Source: Lingula anatina
Taxonomy: Eukaryota; Brachiopoda; Lingulata; Lingulida; Lingulidae
Assembly (NCBI RefSeq): GCF_001039355.2
Contig: NW_019774602.1
Coordinates: 386,256 to 450,255, forward strand
DNA: 64,000 nt
Reading direction: 5' to 3'
Under the pieces are notes generated by a model that saw only the letters and a list, made by a program, of their open reading frames with translations, was not told the origin of the DNA and made no database searches. Of this stretch, positions 23,551 to 38,187 are shown one piece after another; positions within the stretch are counted from its first letter, which is position 1, and every line of letters starts with the position of its first letter. The position numbers and the translations under genes are program-made.

Positions 23551-26500
23551 ACGCACGCGCGCGAGCTTATGTGTGTGGGTTTGCGAATGAGGAGAGATGA
23601 AGTGAAGGTCTTATGCGTCGCACCTACCGCATTTGTAAACTAAAAGCAAACTCTTTAGGTTATACTGTATGTGGTGCATTTCCAGTGTCTTCAAGGTGAA
23701 GTATAAGAAAATGAAATTTAACAAAATTACTTTTCAAATGTAGACACTCGTCCAACTAAAGAGATAACATAAAGGTATTAAGGAATCGTCATAAAACCAG
23801 CTGGGGACAACTGGAAATTAGCTACATAAAAGTTGAACATTTATGTATGAAAATGCAAGAGAAAAATCTAGTAAACAAAAACACCTTTTTATCGGGATAT
23901 AGTTATCATAGTGAAAGTCAACAGAATCATTTTAGACGTTTACAATGATAAATATATCGTGGTTTGTGCTGAGCGATGCCACTTTTCCAATCATATCTTT
24001 TCCTTCGAACTTCTGACTGTTAAAAAATAGAACAGATGAAAAAATGAAGCACTTCATCCTGCAACTTGTTTTACACGTTTTCTAAACTATTTCGTTGCCC
24101 TTTCCATAGCACCATGTGTACATTGACTTGAGAGTATGAGGGTATGTGTCCCACATATGCATTCTTTCAAAGCTTCTGGCCAATGTGAGAGCAAAAATCC
24201 CTTGTATGTCACACGTGGAATGAAAACCTTTTCTACAATATTCACCGTAAAACGTTAGACAAACTATTCGGCAGGCTTGAAGAAAATCAATAACTGAATT
24301 TTAAAATCTCCATGAAGAATGTATAACTTAAATAAACAAACAAACAATTCCTGGAATAAGGATTGTTAAACTTTTCAAATATACCCTCAGTCCTGGTATC
24401 AGAAAAATGCTCATAACAGAAATTTTACTCGTATGCTGATAAAATTAATAATAAATCACCAAAACGAACGTTTTCTATTTTATATGAAACTTCCAATAGG
24501 CCAAACAGAATAAATGTGCACATATCCAACCAAGATCAAGTAGGAAAATATTTGTTATTCAGTTACTGAATAAAATAACATTTTACCGTATTGTTAAAAT
24601 GGATGAATAACGAAGCAAACCAATATTTCAGCCCAATACGACTGCCCATACTTCTTGAAAGGAAACATAAATTAATTTAAATTAATTAGTCGGATTCCGG
24701 GACGCCTCTCGGTTTTACATCCGGAAGACCCGCAAATTAACATATTTGATTTATCTTCTCTGCTTTTAAAGTTTATCATTAATAGCTTGTTTATTTATGC
24801 CCAACTCTTCGCCCTACGATGTAATTGATTGGGATCATGCTCATAATTGAATTCCGTGGTTGCACTCGGATACAGAGTACAACATTCGGAGCACCCACAG
24901 GCGTCTATTAGAACTTTATGGAAAAAGTGTGTATGGGTTGCTCGTTAAAAATAACTCCGAGAAGAAAACATCCTTTGCCTTCTAGCAGAAACGAGCCTCT
25001 CCCAAACGACTAGGTTATGATTTTGCAGCTTGGCGTTGCGCATTTGTCTATATGACTTTTTTTAATTACCGTTTTCTAGTTTTCCTGGCTGTTTTACTAC
25101 ATGTACAATTTCTCCTGTTTTTAAAATCATGATGTCTTTTTTTAAGTGCATTTTTATCATGTTTGGCAAAAATGAGGCGTTCTATTTTGAAACGTATATT
25201 TCCCAATATCTCAAGTTTCAATTCAGAATTTGTGCATGCTTAACTAGTTTTAGTTATATTGGTTGAATTTTATGAAATAAGCAAAGGGCGGACTTCATAT
25301 CAAAATATCAATCTTGAATTTTATTTCACAAATATTTATCTAGAATTAAATTCCTAAAATTCCCCGTTTCATTAAGAATTTTCTTCAACATCAAACCAAT
25401 AGAAGTCAAGGTGCGCTCTATATTTGCAGATCCCTAATTAAGTTAATAGAAACGAGCAACAAGTGAGCCGACCATATTGCACGGCCGACTGCAGAGTGCG
25501 CTACAATCAGATCAATTTAATTTAAAAAACATGTGAGGGAGTTTTCAACCTGGCGTGAATCTTGACTTGCAGCGTGTATAGAGAAACAAAGCGTGTTGCT
25601 TGTCTAGGGCGACCTGCGGGCAACAACAGACCATGTTTTGAGACAGTGAGGAATGCGGCTTCTCGCTGCGAAAAGGCAGTGTTTTATTATTTTATTTTCT
25701 TTCATGTTAACTTATCGAATCAACCCTAGATAAATAGTTGCGTGCCCGCGCTGGTGCAACCAAATGTTTATCTTCAGATCGAGAAGATATCTTGTATCCC
25801 CAATTGTTGCGTTAAGTTTTTCTACACCAAATGTATCAAAGAATGAATAGATTTTTGTAAGTGGATTCAATGACGGATAAGATTGCAAATAGGCGAATGG
25901 ATATGAGAACAAATAAGCCCTAGTAAAAGTTTTCTTTTAAGAAAAAAAGTCTCGCAAAACAAATATCGATTTAAATTTGACAATGCTGCAATATTATATC
26001 GGGACCAGCTGAGTAAAACAAAACAAATAAACAAATACCATTCACCAAATATTTGTTTCAGGTCAATATTTCAAAATTAAAAATACCCCATTCGAGTACG
26101 CTAACAACTGCCCTGTATATATCACGCTTACATATTTTAATACGTCTCCTCAAATGAAAACCAGATCAAGTGCATACGTTTTTTTTTTCTACTGCAGAAT
26201 TGTCCCGCGGGGAAAGAGTCGGCAGTGTGCTTGTACAACACGCTTTGTACACAGCTTCTCTCTGACCACGAGTAACCTCAAAGCATATGAAAAAATCAGC
26301 AAATTTGATACAGCGTAAACTGAAAGCAGAAAGAGTAGGGAGAGCCCGGTGGTAACGCTTCTTGTCCTACTTCTGCCCTGAAGTTTTACGTCCCGAAAGA
26401 TTCGTGAAGTTTACGTCATATTTTCATTAAAAAGAAAGCTGCTAAAGCAAGTGTGTTTTCCACCACATGGTTGAGTTTAAGGGAATCCAACTCTCCAGAG

Positions 26501-26603
26501 AGGCATACCGTTAAGCACTTAATTTCATGCAAGCTTAATATTAATCACTTGTTGCATCGATAGTTGCGTCATAGTAAATACACATATTTTTACAATTAAT
26601 TGG

Positions 26604-26644
26604 GAGAGAGAGAGAGAGAGAGGGAGAGAGAGAGAGAGAGAGAG
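26604..26644. repeat. (GA)n microsatellite
   Basis: GA repeat with one GG interruption. Confidence 0.95.
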
Positions 26645-28901
26645 GGGAACGGGGGAGGGGCAGAAAGATAACGTGGCTTGACTTTTTACATTTGAATATT
26701 TCACATTTGCATTAGGTTGATAAATTTCGTTAACACTCTCATGATAAATGGCCAAAAATGAACATTAGAAATATTTTTATCACAACAATCGAGCGCTCCT
26801 AATTAGACGTCAGTTGTAACTTCACAGAAAGCATAAATCACCCATCTGATTGTTCTTAATAAGAGTAGGATATTAATTGCTTCCAATTAATTAGGTTTCC
26901 ATGCCTTGTTCTGGCGACTGGTAAGAAATAATTTGTATTTTAGATGCGTGCAGACATATTCATTACATTCAACTGCCCTTCCATTTACTTGTGATGTAAC
27001 AGGTAATGTAATACAGTATTCCCCAGATATTTGATTTCCATTTTGATAGGGAGGGATGAAGCCAAAAAGACGAATGATTATGAGTTGGGACCAGTTCTCA
27101 TTCCTCTTCAAACTAATTTTTCAAAATGTTTGCTTTCGTTTGATGTAATCGGGCCCATTTCTTTAACTAAAGACACAGAAATAAATGCCAAGGGAAATAA
27201 CAAAATTTAGCTACGTATCATTAAATTATCTTATTTCTAAATATCCAGATATGATATTAAAATGTCCACCACGATTTTCAGGTCCTAGTTTATATTGACA
27301 GGCACTCATTAAAAGAGTCAGGCTTCGTATATAGCTTTATTCACACACTTGAAACTAAGCAGATCTCACCGAAGTTAACAAGGCGAAGGGATTGTTGGCG
27401 GAGATTTGACAGCCCCGTGTCAACACTAGACAGTAGCTATGTGTGGCCCGGCCATAGAAACTTTCAATTTAGAGCAATTAACAAATCCACACGAGACCCT
27501 AGGGCAGAATTGTGTGTACATTTTTCAGCTGATGTTTCAAGTATGATACACATCTAATGGACAATAGCAAACTATCGGAATTAGACAAAATGTAAACTTT
27601 GGTAAGTGCGTAGATACACAAGCACTACGACTGTGGCGTATGGGAGGTTCCAAAGTCGGACCTTTGTATTATGGAATGAAGTTTCTTATTAACTTTTTGA
27701 AAAAAAACATTGAAAAAAAACTCGTTTGAGATTTCATCAGAAATTACAATACTGCGCAATAATTCGACAGGGGGCAACTGAGATGATGTGGCAGAAACGC
27801 GTGCGGCCGGGATTGCTATAATGGGTGGTCGGGCCTTTTTCTCCAATTTTCTGAAATTGCAGTGAGACTGTATCTGAAACTTACCGAAGTAAGTTCACAA
27901 CGCCTACGGCACCGTTACCATCTAACCCACCACCATATGTCGTTGTCAATAATATCTGTTGTGAGCTTTGGGTAATTCACCTGACTAAGGAAGTCGAAAC
28001 AGACGTTTCTGTCTTGTAATAAACCCCAGAAATGAAAGGGAAAAAAAGCCGAAGGATCCCAAATTCCAGACCCATTGCATGGGTCTACGGTGTACGCACT
28101 CAAAAAATATTGGAGCATTCTGTGTCACGAAGGACACGGCTAAGAAGTTAGTTTTAATACTGAGTGACAGCAGCAAACTGAGCGCATTTGAATCGAAATC
28201 CAAAGAATGCATCTAGGATTGGTTATGAAGAACGATACTATAACTCTTCAGTTACAAAAACGACAAAAAACTTTTTAACATAGAACCTTCAGTCAATTCT
28301 ACTTGGCTTGTGGCTTGACTTTCTGACTTGCCTCTTTGTTCTTCTATTTTTATTTCATATATTTTTTCATGGATGATTAATATATCAATATATCATTTTG
28401 CAATATATTGTTCGGATATGATTATAGCATTATCACATTAAATCTAATTTCATTCTTTATTTACTAAAGACAGCTGCATTGTTGAAAGCAATGGGTCTTT
28501 TTTAATACAAACGATTCGACAAAGATATAGAAGGGTGTCTTTCGGTCTCCTTGGAACATTGTCGAACGAATTTACTTTTTATCTCTTATGAAAGTAGTGT
28601 ACGAAAAACTGTTCACTTTTAAGAGTACCTTCTTTCGCTTGGCCAAAATATTTGATCATAATTTTTGGGGAGCGGTAACAGTTCTCTAAAACAAATAGAT
28701 TTTCAAAACGAACCACCAACTTCTTATTTTCACATGTAATTTAGGTACCTTAGGTTTGTAATAGAATTCATTCGTTCCTATATCTCACCAAATAAAATGC
28801 AGTGACTGCAGTTGGAAGGCATAAGGAAAGGATGTGAGGAACTATCAAAATATAACCTAGGCCATAATAGAGCCTAATTAGCTTTACAGCTCAATCACTA
28901 A

Positions 28902-28904
<3 letters not shown>

Positions 28905-28949
<45 letters not shown>
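28905..28949. repeat. (AG)n microsatellite
   Basis: About 22 pure units, 75 bp from the donor of Wnt6 exon 2; an (AT)n tract lies between. Confidence 0.95.
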
Positions 28950-28953
<4 letters not shown>

Positions 28954-29022
28954 TGACAATTTCTTAAAGACGGTTTTAATAACAATATATATATATATAT
29001 ATGCTAAAAAACCTGACTTTAC

Positions 29023-29243
29023 CTAAATTGAGTATGCGCCCAAATGACTTGTGCTGCGTAGAGCAGTTCCACTTCCTGTGGCGAAACTGAAATTGGCACT
29101 GAGCAAGGGCGAGTTGGGCCCCCTTGGCCACCTGCGAAACCACTTCGGGTTCTTTCTGGCAAATTTCTTGCTGCTTGCCGACCAGTCTTCGGGTCTTCCG
29201 ACAAATACTGTTGGGGTCCATAACCAGTGGGCTTCCCACCGCC
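29023..29243 (-). CDS. Wnt6: Wnt6 exon 2
   Basis: This 221 bp exon (minus) starts after an ATTCCAG acceptor and ends at TTTAG|GTAAAG (phase 1). It encodes AVGSPLVMDPNSICRKTRRL, then QEICQKEPEVVSQVAKGAQL, QCQFQFRHRKWNCST and HKSFGRILNL. It contains the first four Wnt cysteines and the conserved NCS glycosylation sequon. The VMDPxSICRK opening is diagnostic of Wnt6. An (AT)n and a (GA)n tract lie directly downstream in the intron. Confidence 0.93.
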
Positions 29244-31688
29244 CTGGAATGTATAAAAGACCTAGTAAAATAAAATTAAGTCTTATTTTATCATAATTAC
29301 GCTCTCCCCCACTTCTCTCTCTCTTTTAATTGAAAACAGTCCCAAAATCTCTCTTTTAATTGAGAACAACCCCCAAATCTCTCCCGCTTTCTTATCAAAC
29401 AATCATTCTTATCATTACCTAAATATTAAAAACAAATTATTCAGAATGCAGTCATTGTACATGTTATTTGTCTGTGTGTGTGATTCTTATTTAACAAAAT
29501 ACAAGAAACCGCGTGATTAATTTTGATTGTTTTTCTGTCTGGTATGCACGAAATAAGGCGGCCCTTTTCAAGTGACAACTATGAAATATATTAAGTATAT
29601 CGCTTCACACCTTCTTAACCCGAGATATAAAACTACTTCATAAATATTCTTCACTACTTCATAAAGTGCTTTGATAGTCTGTTTTACCGCTAAAGGACTG
29701 TTATAGTACCCTTCCCTTGGTTAAGTGGTGGTTAAGGAAAAGATGCAAAGATGAATATTTTATTGCCATTTCCCAAACCATTAATCAAACCAATGTTAGG
29801 TAAGTTGGCTTTGTGAAAGTTCTATTTCGTCAACGCGTACCCGGGACTTTTTGATAGATTTTATATCTGTCGTTCCCATTCAAACGTAATTGTATAAGTA
29901 TTCCATCGCAACTCATTACAGAAAAGTCTGTTGGGAAAGCTTGTCTGTGTTTGATGTCCTCACCCTGCTAGTCTTGTAAATACCACAGAAAATCATCAAG
30001 CACAACTTAACTAAGTCTTTATCTGATTTTACAAATTACAAAATCAATTCATTTCTAGTGAAAAGAAAATACAAGGAAGTATATTATTTTAGTATCGTTT
30101 CTAAGGTGTGTATATATACGTATGTATGTAAAAATATGTGCTAAAATGTTTATTAGCCTTCCTGCTATTGAAAGCTACAAGGTAGAGTGTAATCTAAGTT
30201 TCCCTGGTTTAAAAGAAGCTACAGTGTGATATTTCATAATATTTAGGTCTCAAGACTCCATTCTATATATACATGACGTAACTCTTTCTTTAAGGGGAGT
30301 CGTTTACAATACGTAATCCGCCATATTGAAAGTCTTATACATGTAGATGTAAGTCAATGGTAGCCTATCAAGCATAGTCATAGGAATCATACATTTAAGG
30401 GACTGAAATATAATTGTCGACACATATTTATGGTTGAAAGTCTTCCACGAGTCCATAAATGTTTAAATGTTTTTGTCAGAAATGAGTACAGATGAGAGGC
30501 GGTTTTGATATGAAGGGTTGTAAACATATAATTGGATTTGACGAGAAACCGTGCAGTTCGTGGGCCCATGTTGCCATCGCTTCAACATTATTTGGTTGTT
30601 ACTCTGGCATACCATGCGATTGTGTAGTCTATACTGTTGTTGCATACATTTCGGCTTTACCATCAGCCCCCACATTTCCCTCTGGGGAAGTTCTCTGATT
30701 TGGGGCTAATTTAATACTTCTGTCCAGTAACAGGGCTTAAAATAACAAGCAGTGCTTCCTCGTCGTATGCATCTGTGTCCACTACAGTGCATGCCGACGT
30801 CGTATCGCTTTTTTTTTCGGTTACCGCCATCATTTTATGTGTACTCTTAACATTTCCTTCTTTTTTTAACTGTTCTTCCCTTCAAAATCGGCTCGGGAGT
30901 AGAACTTTTGACACAAGGTGCTCATAAACAACCAGTTACTTCATACTTTTCATAATTGAATCAAGTTCAGCGAAGTCCCTCGATCGCTACATACATAATA
31001 TATAGACTGCGAGGATTGCATGATATTGCATCGGTACCAAGTATAAAGAACATTGCCAGGAGAAGAGGTAATCAAATATGGCCAGATACTCAAGGGAGTC
31101 TAGGGATTCCAATCTCGTCTCTCAGAGTCTGAGGATTTACGCTCGGGCCCTTGCCTCCGCTTTTAACAGTCTGAGATAACGGGTAATTGGCACAGAATTA
31201 TCTCAATTTACGACGAAGCGCTCCTTTCCTTTTTGCTGGGAAAGAGATTAAAATCAGCCATCCATTATTAAGGGCACTTTGCTGTACTTGACTATGAATT
31301 TAAAAAAAAGTCTACATTAAGGCTACGGGGATCGCGTAAATTTCTAAATTCATCTTTCATAAGATGGTACTCTGCTCGAGAAGAAGCGTCGTTTTTCAGG
31401 ATCACAATCCGCCCGCCCGCGGCATCAGAGGCAGAAAGTGTATCTCTAAAGCTGCTTCTTTCCAACTTGTTAATTTCAATTTGCATCTACCTGTTACAAA
31501 AACGGCGCACAATTAACCAGTACACGAAACGCATGGCAAGACAGTATAGTGATACCCGATGGGAAGATAGGTACATTTAACAAAATACTAGATTAAGGGA
31601 GGATATAGACCAAACAAACACTGCTACCTGCTAAAACGAGATTACGGAATCCCGCAGATTTCTCAAGTAGATAGAAAGGTCTACTTAC
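29244..31688 (-). other. Wnt6 intron 1
   Basis: GT-AG intron of 2.4 kb, phase 2, separating the signal-peptide exon from exon 2. A 64-codon minus-strand open frame at 31292-31486 is not supported by splice sites or homology. Confidence 0.8.
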
Positions 31689-31762
31689 CACCAGACACCT
31701 CCTATGTTATCCGGGCACATGAGATAAAAGAATAAGCACACTAAAACTCCCTGAAGATGCAT
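31689..31762 (-). CDS. Wnt6: Wnt6 exon 1: start codon and signal peptide
   Basis: This short 74 bp exon begins at an ATG with A at -3 and ends at a TG|GTAAGT donor. It encodes MHLQGVLVCLFFYLMC, a hydrophobic signal peptide, then PDNIGGVW. The split TG+G codon completes GGVWW, which matches the conserved GG-L/V-WW-AVGSP junction at the N terminus of Wnt6 proteins. The match across the splice junction makes this exon secure although it is very short. In-frame sequence further upstream lacks Wnt similarity and is taken as 5' UTR or promoter. Confidence 0.9.
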
Positions 31763-32942
31763 TGTAATCAATCAAGTGCCGTTATTTTTTTCTATCAGAA
31801 ACCCATAGTCAAAGATAGATCGACCTGAAGACGTAGATCCAGAAGCGCCAGTGCGCCATGAATGTGGTGGCAACAGTAACACATGTAATCATCAGAGCCT
31901 GCGGGTCCGCTTTGATGTGTCGAGGAGCCTCTCAGCGAAATCTCTCCAATCTTTCTCCCTGCCTCTTCAACTCCCTCGCCCGCTGTTCTTCGGTTTAGTG
32001 CAAATACAAACAAATTATGGTAGATGATTGGCCTAACGGAGTGAGTTTCGTAAATATGCCAATCACGGGAGCACGTCGATGAGCCAAGCGAGGAGACAGT
32101 GAATGCTTGATTCAGTTCCGGGAGGTCAAACACTTCGTCAGAGCAGGCTGGAATTCATTCCTGTCAATTTTACTACCCCATATTTTCATCAAAAGCCTTG
32201 GAATTACGTAATTGTGCAGCAAACGGTTTTGCCTGAGCAGTGCTGCGTCTTCTCAATGTCAAATACCTAGGGACTTAATGCGCAGCGTCTTAACATTTCT
32301 AGGAGGCCGATTTGACCTGAAATTCACGTGGTTCATTATCAAATTAAAATGGCGCGCGGTCCTAATCGAATTCTACTCTTGGAAAGGTTACCCAATGCAA
32401 TGAACAATGGATAGTGTTTTCTACACAGAAAAAAAAAATTATCGGAGAAAATAGCGGAAAACTAATTCGTATTCGTAGATTCGGTCCCTTTATTAATGTC
32501 TTTTGTGTCTGGTTCGTGTCACAGTAACGTCCTTTTCACCTTATTATTCAAACATTCCCGTTTCATGCTTTGCGCTTAAATCATATAAACAGATCTTTTA
32601 TTACAATTGGTGGTATAAAAGAGTCGTTGTCTATTCAGTGCGAAAGGGCCATTAAACCTAGATATTGTGGTAAATATCTCATGACTTTTTATGTGAACAT
32701 ACCTGACAAAGCAGCAGCATCTAAAGGTGCAGCACCGTTTCAATCGGCCTGTTTGTTTCAAGTTTGGCATATGAATATTCCGTCCTATATTTTAATTGTT
32801 TTCAGTTTGTAAACATCAAAATATAAGAAACGAGAAAAAATAATTACAGAATATGAAATGAGAGAAATTAATAGTTCGGGTATTCAGTTGAATTCAAATT
32901 AGTGGTTGAGTTGAATTCAAAGTTGAATATTGATCAATCAAA

Positions 32943-32974
32943 ATAAAGAAAGAAAGAAAGAAAGAAAGAAAGAA
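32943..32974. repeat. (GAAA)n tetranucleotide repeat
   Basis: About seven units of AAAG/GAAA in a purine-rich context. Confidence 0.9.
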
Positions 32975-35900
32975 AAACTAAGAAAAATAGAGAAAAAAGG
33001 AAATCCTCTGGAAAATTAAGCAAGTTTATTTGTGAGCGAAATTTGAAAAGGAAGACTTCATCAGGTGAACTGTGCTGTACAACCTGCACTTCGAGAGCAA
33101 CCAGTACAGGTGAGTTGATGGATTCCGATCATTCTCTGCTAACCACTTGTTGAGCCAGTGATAATTGTATAAAGCAAAATAACACATCGAAAAACTGTAG
33201 AAATGAAGACGGCATGCGTTGAACGGACTCAGTTCTGGACCCAAAGTTTGCTTTACCAATCATATTAATCGTGTAACTAAGCAAATCGGTTTGGATGGGC
33301 TAATTAGGTAAAAGGGCGAAAAAAGAAAGAAAGAAAGACAGAGAACGAGAGGAGAGAGAGAGAGAGGAGAGAGTTGAATTTCGAAGTATTCCAAAACGTT
33401 TCATACAACAATGTATTTTCGTAGTAAATTGCGAAAGGCTATTAAAGCAGAGTTTCCCAGTAGCAAAACACTTAATCACGTGGACTTTGTTTGGTAAAAT
33501 TAGGTAAAAAGTATATCAGTCCTTTAAACACAATGGCAACTGGAAATCACGCTGGGAACTTACGTTTTATCTTGACACGGCCAATTGAAATAAACATGCC
33601 TTATGAACCGTAAATGTCGCGGCCTTATGGTCATTAACCATGTAAGTACTTTAGTGAGGCTTCTCTTTCTTCTTTGGTTATAGATACTTAAACACAAGAT
33701 GCTCACCCAGGGTTAAAAAGACGAGGACCCCCTGTGTAGTAACATGAAAGAGCACAGCGCACGCGCGCTAGGAGACGCGGCGTGCGAAGATGAAAGGTGC
33801 ACAGTCGCATGTGCGTACTGAGCGATTGATGCAAATATGAAGACACAAACTATCCATATACTCTTGCGTTGCATTAAAAATAAATATTACCGCCCCAGCC
33901 GCTATCATGTGTACACGCACTGGAATACTTTTGGTAGTCCAAAAAAAAAAAAAAAAAAAAAAGACTGAAAGAATGATTTTAGATAATACAAGCAGGGTAA
34001 TATTCTTTTGAGTTTCCTACCTATATAGAGGATAATGGCTATTATGTCTTTTTTCATATCGATTTCTATATGCAATTGAAAGAAATATACATATTTTACC
34101 TATGCATACTAAGCTTAAAGGATTTCATAAAGCACACCTGAATAAAGATAAAGTAATAAAATGTCAGTTTTTCTCCATTATATTTTATAAAACATATTGC
34201 TGCGGATATTCAATAAAACACACACAAAAAGTATATAGCAGAATTTTTTTAAAAAGCTGTATTGATTTGGTAAATTGTTTTTAGAATTGATATGCTTATT
34301 GTAATTTCGCATTGCTTCATTTCGTATAAAACAGAGCAATGTCTCCTATCAATTTATTGAGCATCAATTAGTTGGTAATGACAGTATGATTTAATAAGGG
34401 AGGCACATTGAGTAGTTAGCCTTAAAATGCGTTTCTTATATTTTTATGGTAATAAAGTTTGTGGATCGAATGATACACAACATGTTGGATATAGAACGAG
34501 ACAATCCATCCCAACGTTCAGATTGATCCTCTAAGCGTTGTGCAATTTCAGGAGAGGGACACACGTACACTAAACCTTGTGACACCGTTCACGGACATTT
34601 TTCTTAAATATTATTTCCTTTTACATAACATTGTTTACAAATACGCAGCAAAAACAGAGAGGTAAAAGAAACAAAATGAAGGTTATAACTTGAGTGCTAC
34701 AAGAAGTCCAAACTGTTTAGTCCTCGTGCTAGAAAAACCTGGTAAAAACTGGATATGTGATGATATAGAGTTGCGTCTATCTTAAACACAGCGGCTCTCA
34801 GTGTTAAGAGTTAAGCTTTGCCTAATGTGCGTTCAGTAACATTAACCATACCAGGCCAATAAAGCTATCACTTTGACTGTTGCAAATGAATATATCAGAT
34901 GGGTAAAATTGATGTAAACCCGGGGTGTGCTGCAAAGCTAAGGTAAATAAAGGTCCTTTACGGCTACCGTATTTACACCATAAATCTAAGACCGACCCTG
35001 CTGCGCCGTAGTAAAAAAGAAACGCGGCTGATCTGCTTCGGGGCGATTAGAAATGCACTTATTGACCTTTCAAAAGACTTAAACAATTGGACGAAAACCC
35101 TTCTTCATGTTGACAGCGCAGAATCAAAACTGTGCGTCAACAGATATAATAAGATTCAACATATGAAAATTATTTCACAATCGCGTCAAGGAGAAGACCG
35201 TGCTGCGCCCTATCGATGAGCGGCGTCACCACAATTGATATTTAATCCCGTTTTAGACATGTAAACAAATGATAGTCATACAGCTTTTAATTTCCCACTA
35301 AAGATACTTTAAAGGTGACTGGTATTGAAAGAAGAATGTTTAAATATTGTTCATTGACGGGCAAGACTGAAATGATCGGTGTTCTTTCGCTCGCAATGTA
35401 TACTGGGCGAAACAATGCGCTTAAAACTTCAGCTAAAAACTTACAGTGTTTGTAATGGGCTTGAGTACTTTGAATTTTTTTTAAATTTTAAACTTTAGTT
35501 TTCATTCTGATCTGTTCATTTTTCCATGACGTAAGAGAGCAAGATAAATTGTCTTCCACCCAACATTGTTTTCCACTTGTCACCCTAAAATAACCCTCTG
35601 TTTACATTTACCAAGGTCAGTTGGGGCTGTCGGTGATTTTAATGCAAAACGAAAAACGCGTTGTGTATTCGATTATGGTGAAACGAAACACAATGCTGTA
35701 GCAGTTCCGGCAGGATATCAAGAGGGATCCTAAGTCGTTCTCCGTCAAAGAGGAGATACGTTTGACCCCACAATTACACCAAAAACAGATAAATTATTTA
35801 AATTCTAATCATCGACTGAATGTTTTATTCTAGGGAGTCATCTGTCGTGTGGCACATTTTCACACGCGCGTATAACGTGTTCAAATGATGTCGCATGCAA

Positions 35901-35907
<7 letters not shown>

Positions 35908-35938
<31 letters not shown>
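35908..35938. repeat. (AC)n microsatellite
   Basis: About 15 units in the Wnt6/Wnt10 spacer. Confidence 0.95.
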
Positions 35939-35945
<7 letters not shown>

Positions 35946-38129
35946 TTGAATGTTTATTAAAATGGATGATGCAGGGAGAAACACCTATTCCATCTTCTTT
36001 CTTTCCCACCCCCCCAAAAAGGAAGAAATAAAGAAAAAAAAAAGAAAATAATCCAGTACAACAAGCGAATTGTGACAAAAACAAACACCTTCCCATCTCT
36101 ATGCCCTGCATATAACAGTAGAATTGTGCTTGCTTCCTGTTTTTATTGTTTATTCCTATTTTAATCATTGCATCCCCTCTTCCATTAGCAAAATCCTGAA
36201 ACCGCCAAAAGACAACGAAGGTTATTTTGACGCGACGAATTAAATACAATTAACGATTTTTATAGTGGTGGGGGTAGGCTTCTTCGATGTTTTTGACAAA
36301 TGAGTTTTGATTTCAAAATGCTCTATCTTACCCTGCCCGCATATCTAAATCTTATATTTATTCTTCGCGTAGAAACGCAGAGTTCAAGCTGGGGATATTT
36401 CTTTTCCGACTGCGTGCGACTGTCATCATCGCTTACCATTTAAAAAGTGCGAAGTTACCAGCTCGTAATTGAATTCATTTAGGGTAGATAGATACGTCAA
36501 ATCGACTAAAAAGAGGAGGATATATGGTCGCTGCTATCACAACTGCGCTTAACTTTGTGTTTTTTCTATCCTGATTGAATTATCCACTGTTGGGGGCCAC
36601 AACGACTCTGAATTTTACCGATACCAAGGATAGAAGAAAATATCTCTAACTAACAACTTATAGCCCAACTGCTACTCCTTTGACCGCATAGACCTACGAT
36701 ACTTTGAGATTGAAACCGTCCCTATCGGACGGAAATAACACTTGATGTTCTGTGAAATCTGTTCGACAAATATAGCGAATTTCAAAGCTACTGCATATAG
36801 TAAGTAATTGTGAGGTATATATAGATCTATACGGAATTTAAATCACTCAAAATACGTCAATAAAAGTTCATGTGTACAATTACATATCAGTAGATAAAAC
36901 TTCACTCGACAAACGAATCCGTAAGGGGGGGGGGAGGCAGTGATGACTCAAGCAGACGCACCCTTCATGCAATTTTTTTTTCATAAAAACTTTTCAATTT
37001 TATTTACAGTTTCTTGTTATCGTTCTTGGATTGCGCCCAGAATTAGAGGAAAGCGATTATTCATTTCCGTTTCTTGTTATAGCATTTTTTTCTTTGAGCG
37101 ACATGCACCAGGTACCAGGAAAAGGCTTATTTATTTCTTGCTGTTTACCCAAAAATCTGTTGAGGACTTGTCACCTGTCCAAAACCAAACCGGGAGTCTT
37201 ATGATTAATTCTACTAACGCCCCTATATATACTTTTTTGTTTTAGTTCTACCGCATACAGCGTTTAAGCACCATTGTTGTTTTAAATACTGAAATGAGAT
37301 TGAATAACGAAGATTAACGATACTTAACGCCATCATTATTTAATGTGTGCCAAGCAGAAAATCATTTAACAAATGCGACTGCTTGTAAATCAGCCTAAAC
37401 ATGCCGGTAGTTGTATGAAAGGATAAGCGAAACAGGCACACGGACCAAGCTTTTCACTCAACTTTTATTTCTCTCTGTCATAAATTCTCAGCAGAACTTT
37501 GAACCAACCGTAAATTCTGCTGAAGTACAGCGTAAAAATACCCTTTATTGACTTGTATGTTTGGTTGTTTGTAAAATCACCTATGTTGAATGACTTCAGC
37601 CAACTGGTTTTAAACTGAGCGATTTTTTGGGTTACATATGACGTGAGCTGCATTGCACATTTGGTCTCATTTTCTGTAGCTGAAAATATACGGTTGATTG
37701 CCTGAAAGAGGCTTTTCATGTTAAAAGTATCGATGAACAATTTTTGAAAATGAAAAAGTTTCACGGGACCGTTCGTAAAATTTTGTTGCCAAAAATGCCG
37801 AATCCTCCTGGCTTCATGGCAAATATTTTTATTTAGTTTCACTATTTAGAGCTCAAACTTTAGACAGAAGAAAAATGCTATCTTGACAGAAAACAGAGAT
37901 TTACAACTAAAAAAAATCCACAAAAGCTACGATACTACTAATCATTTACTAGATTTCATGCTAGTTTGTAAGTCGTTAGCCTTTGATACGTAGTGTGCAA
38001 TTCCACTTAAATATTCGGGCAAAAGGATAAAGGATAAAAGTCATATTACATGTACTCCCTACTCTCTGTCCCCTTTGACTGGGCAACGGTTAATTTAGAA
38101 GATGAATGCATTGTGTTCATATAAACACG

Positions 38130-38130
<1 letters not shown>

Positions 38131-38185
<55 letters not shown>
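38131..38185. repeat. (GA)n microsatellite
   Basis: More than 20 GA units with a GG interruption near the end. Confidence 0.95.

Positions 38186-38187
<2 letters not shown>

Larger units (their letters stand above)
23416..29022 (-). other. Wnt6 intron 2
   Basis: GT-AG intron of 5.6 kb, phase 1. It holds the microsatellites at 23462-23549, 26604-26644, 28905-28949 and a short (AT)n near 28985-29002. No exon-like sequence is seen between them. Confidence 0.8.
17033..31762 (-). other. Wnt6: Wnt6 gene, complete coding region in four exons
   Basis: This is the gene span from the ATG (31762, minus) to the TGA (17033). Exons, in transcript order: 31762-31689, 29243-29023, 23415-23138, 17494-17033 (74, 221, 278 and 462 bp). 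They total 1035 bp, or 344 residues, close to the roughly 365 of vertebrate WNT6. All three introns are GT-AG and the phases join without a frameshift. The mature protein has 24 cysteines (4 + 4 + 16), the family number. Wnt6 identity comes from AVGSPLVMDPNSICRK, FGRILNLDTRETAFVFAVTA, QACSMG, CALKTCW and SPDFCKPNRRVGS. It lies on the opposite strand from Wnt1 and Wnt10. Confidence 0.93.
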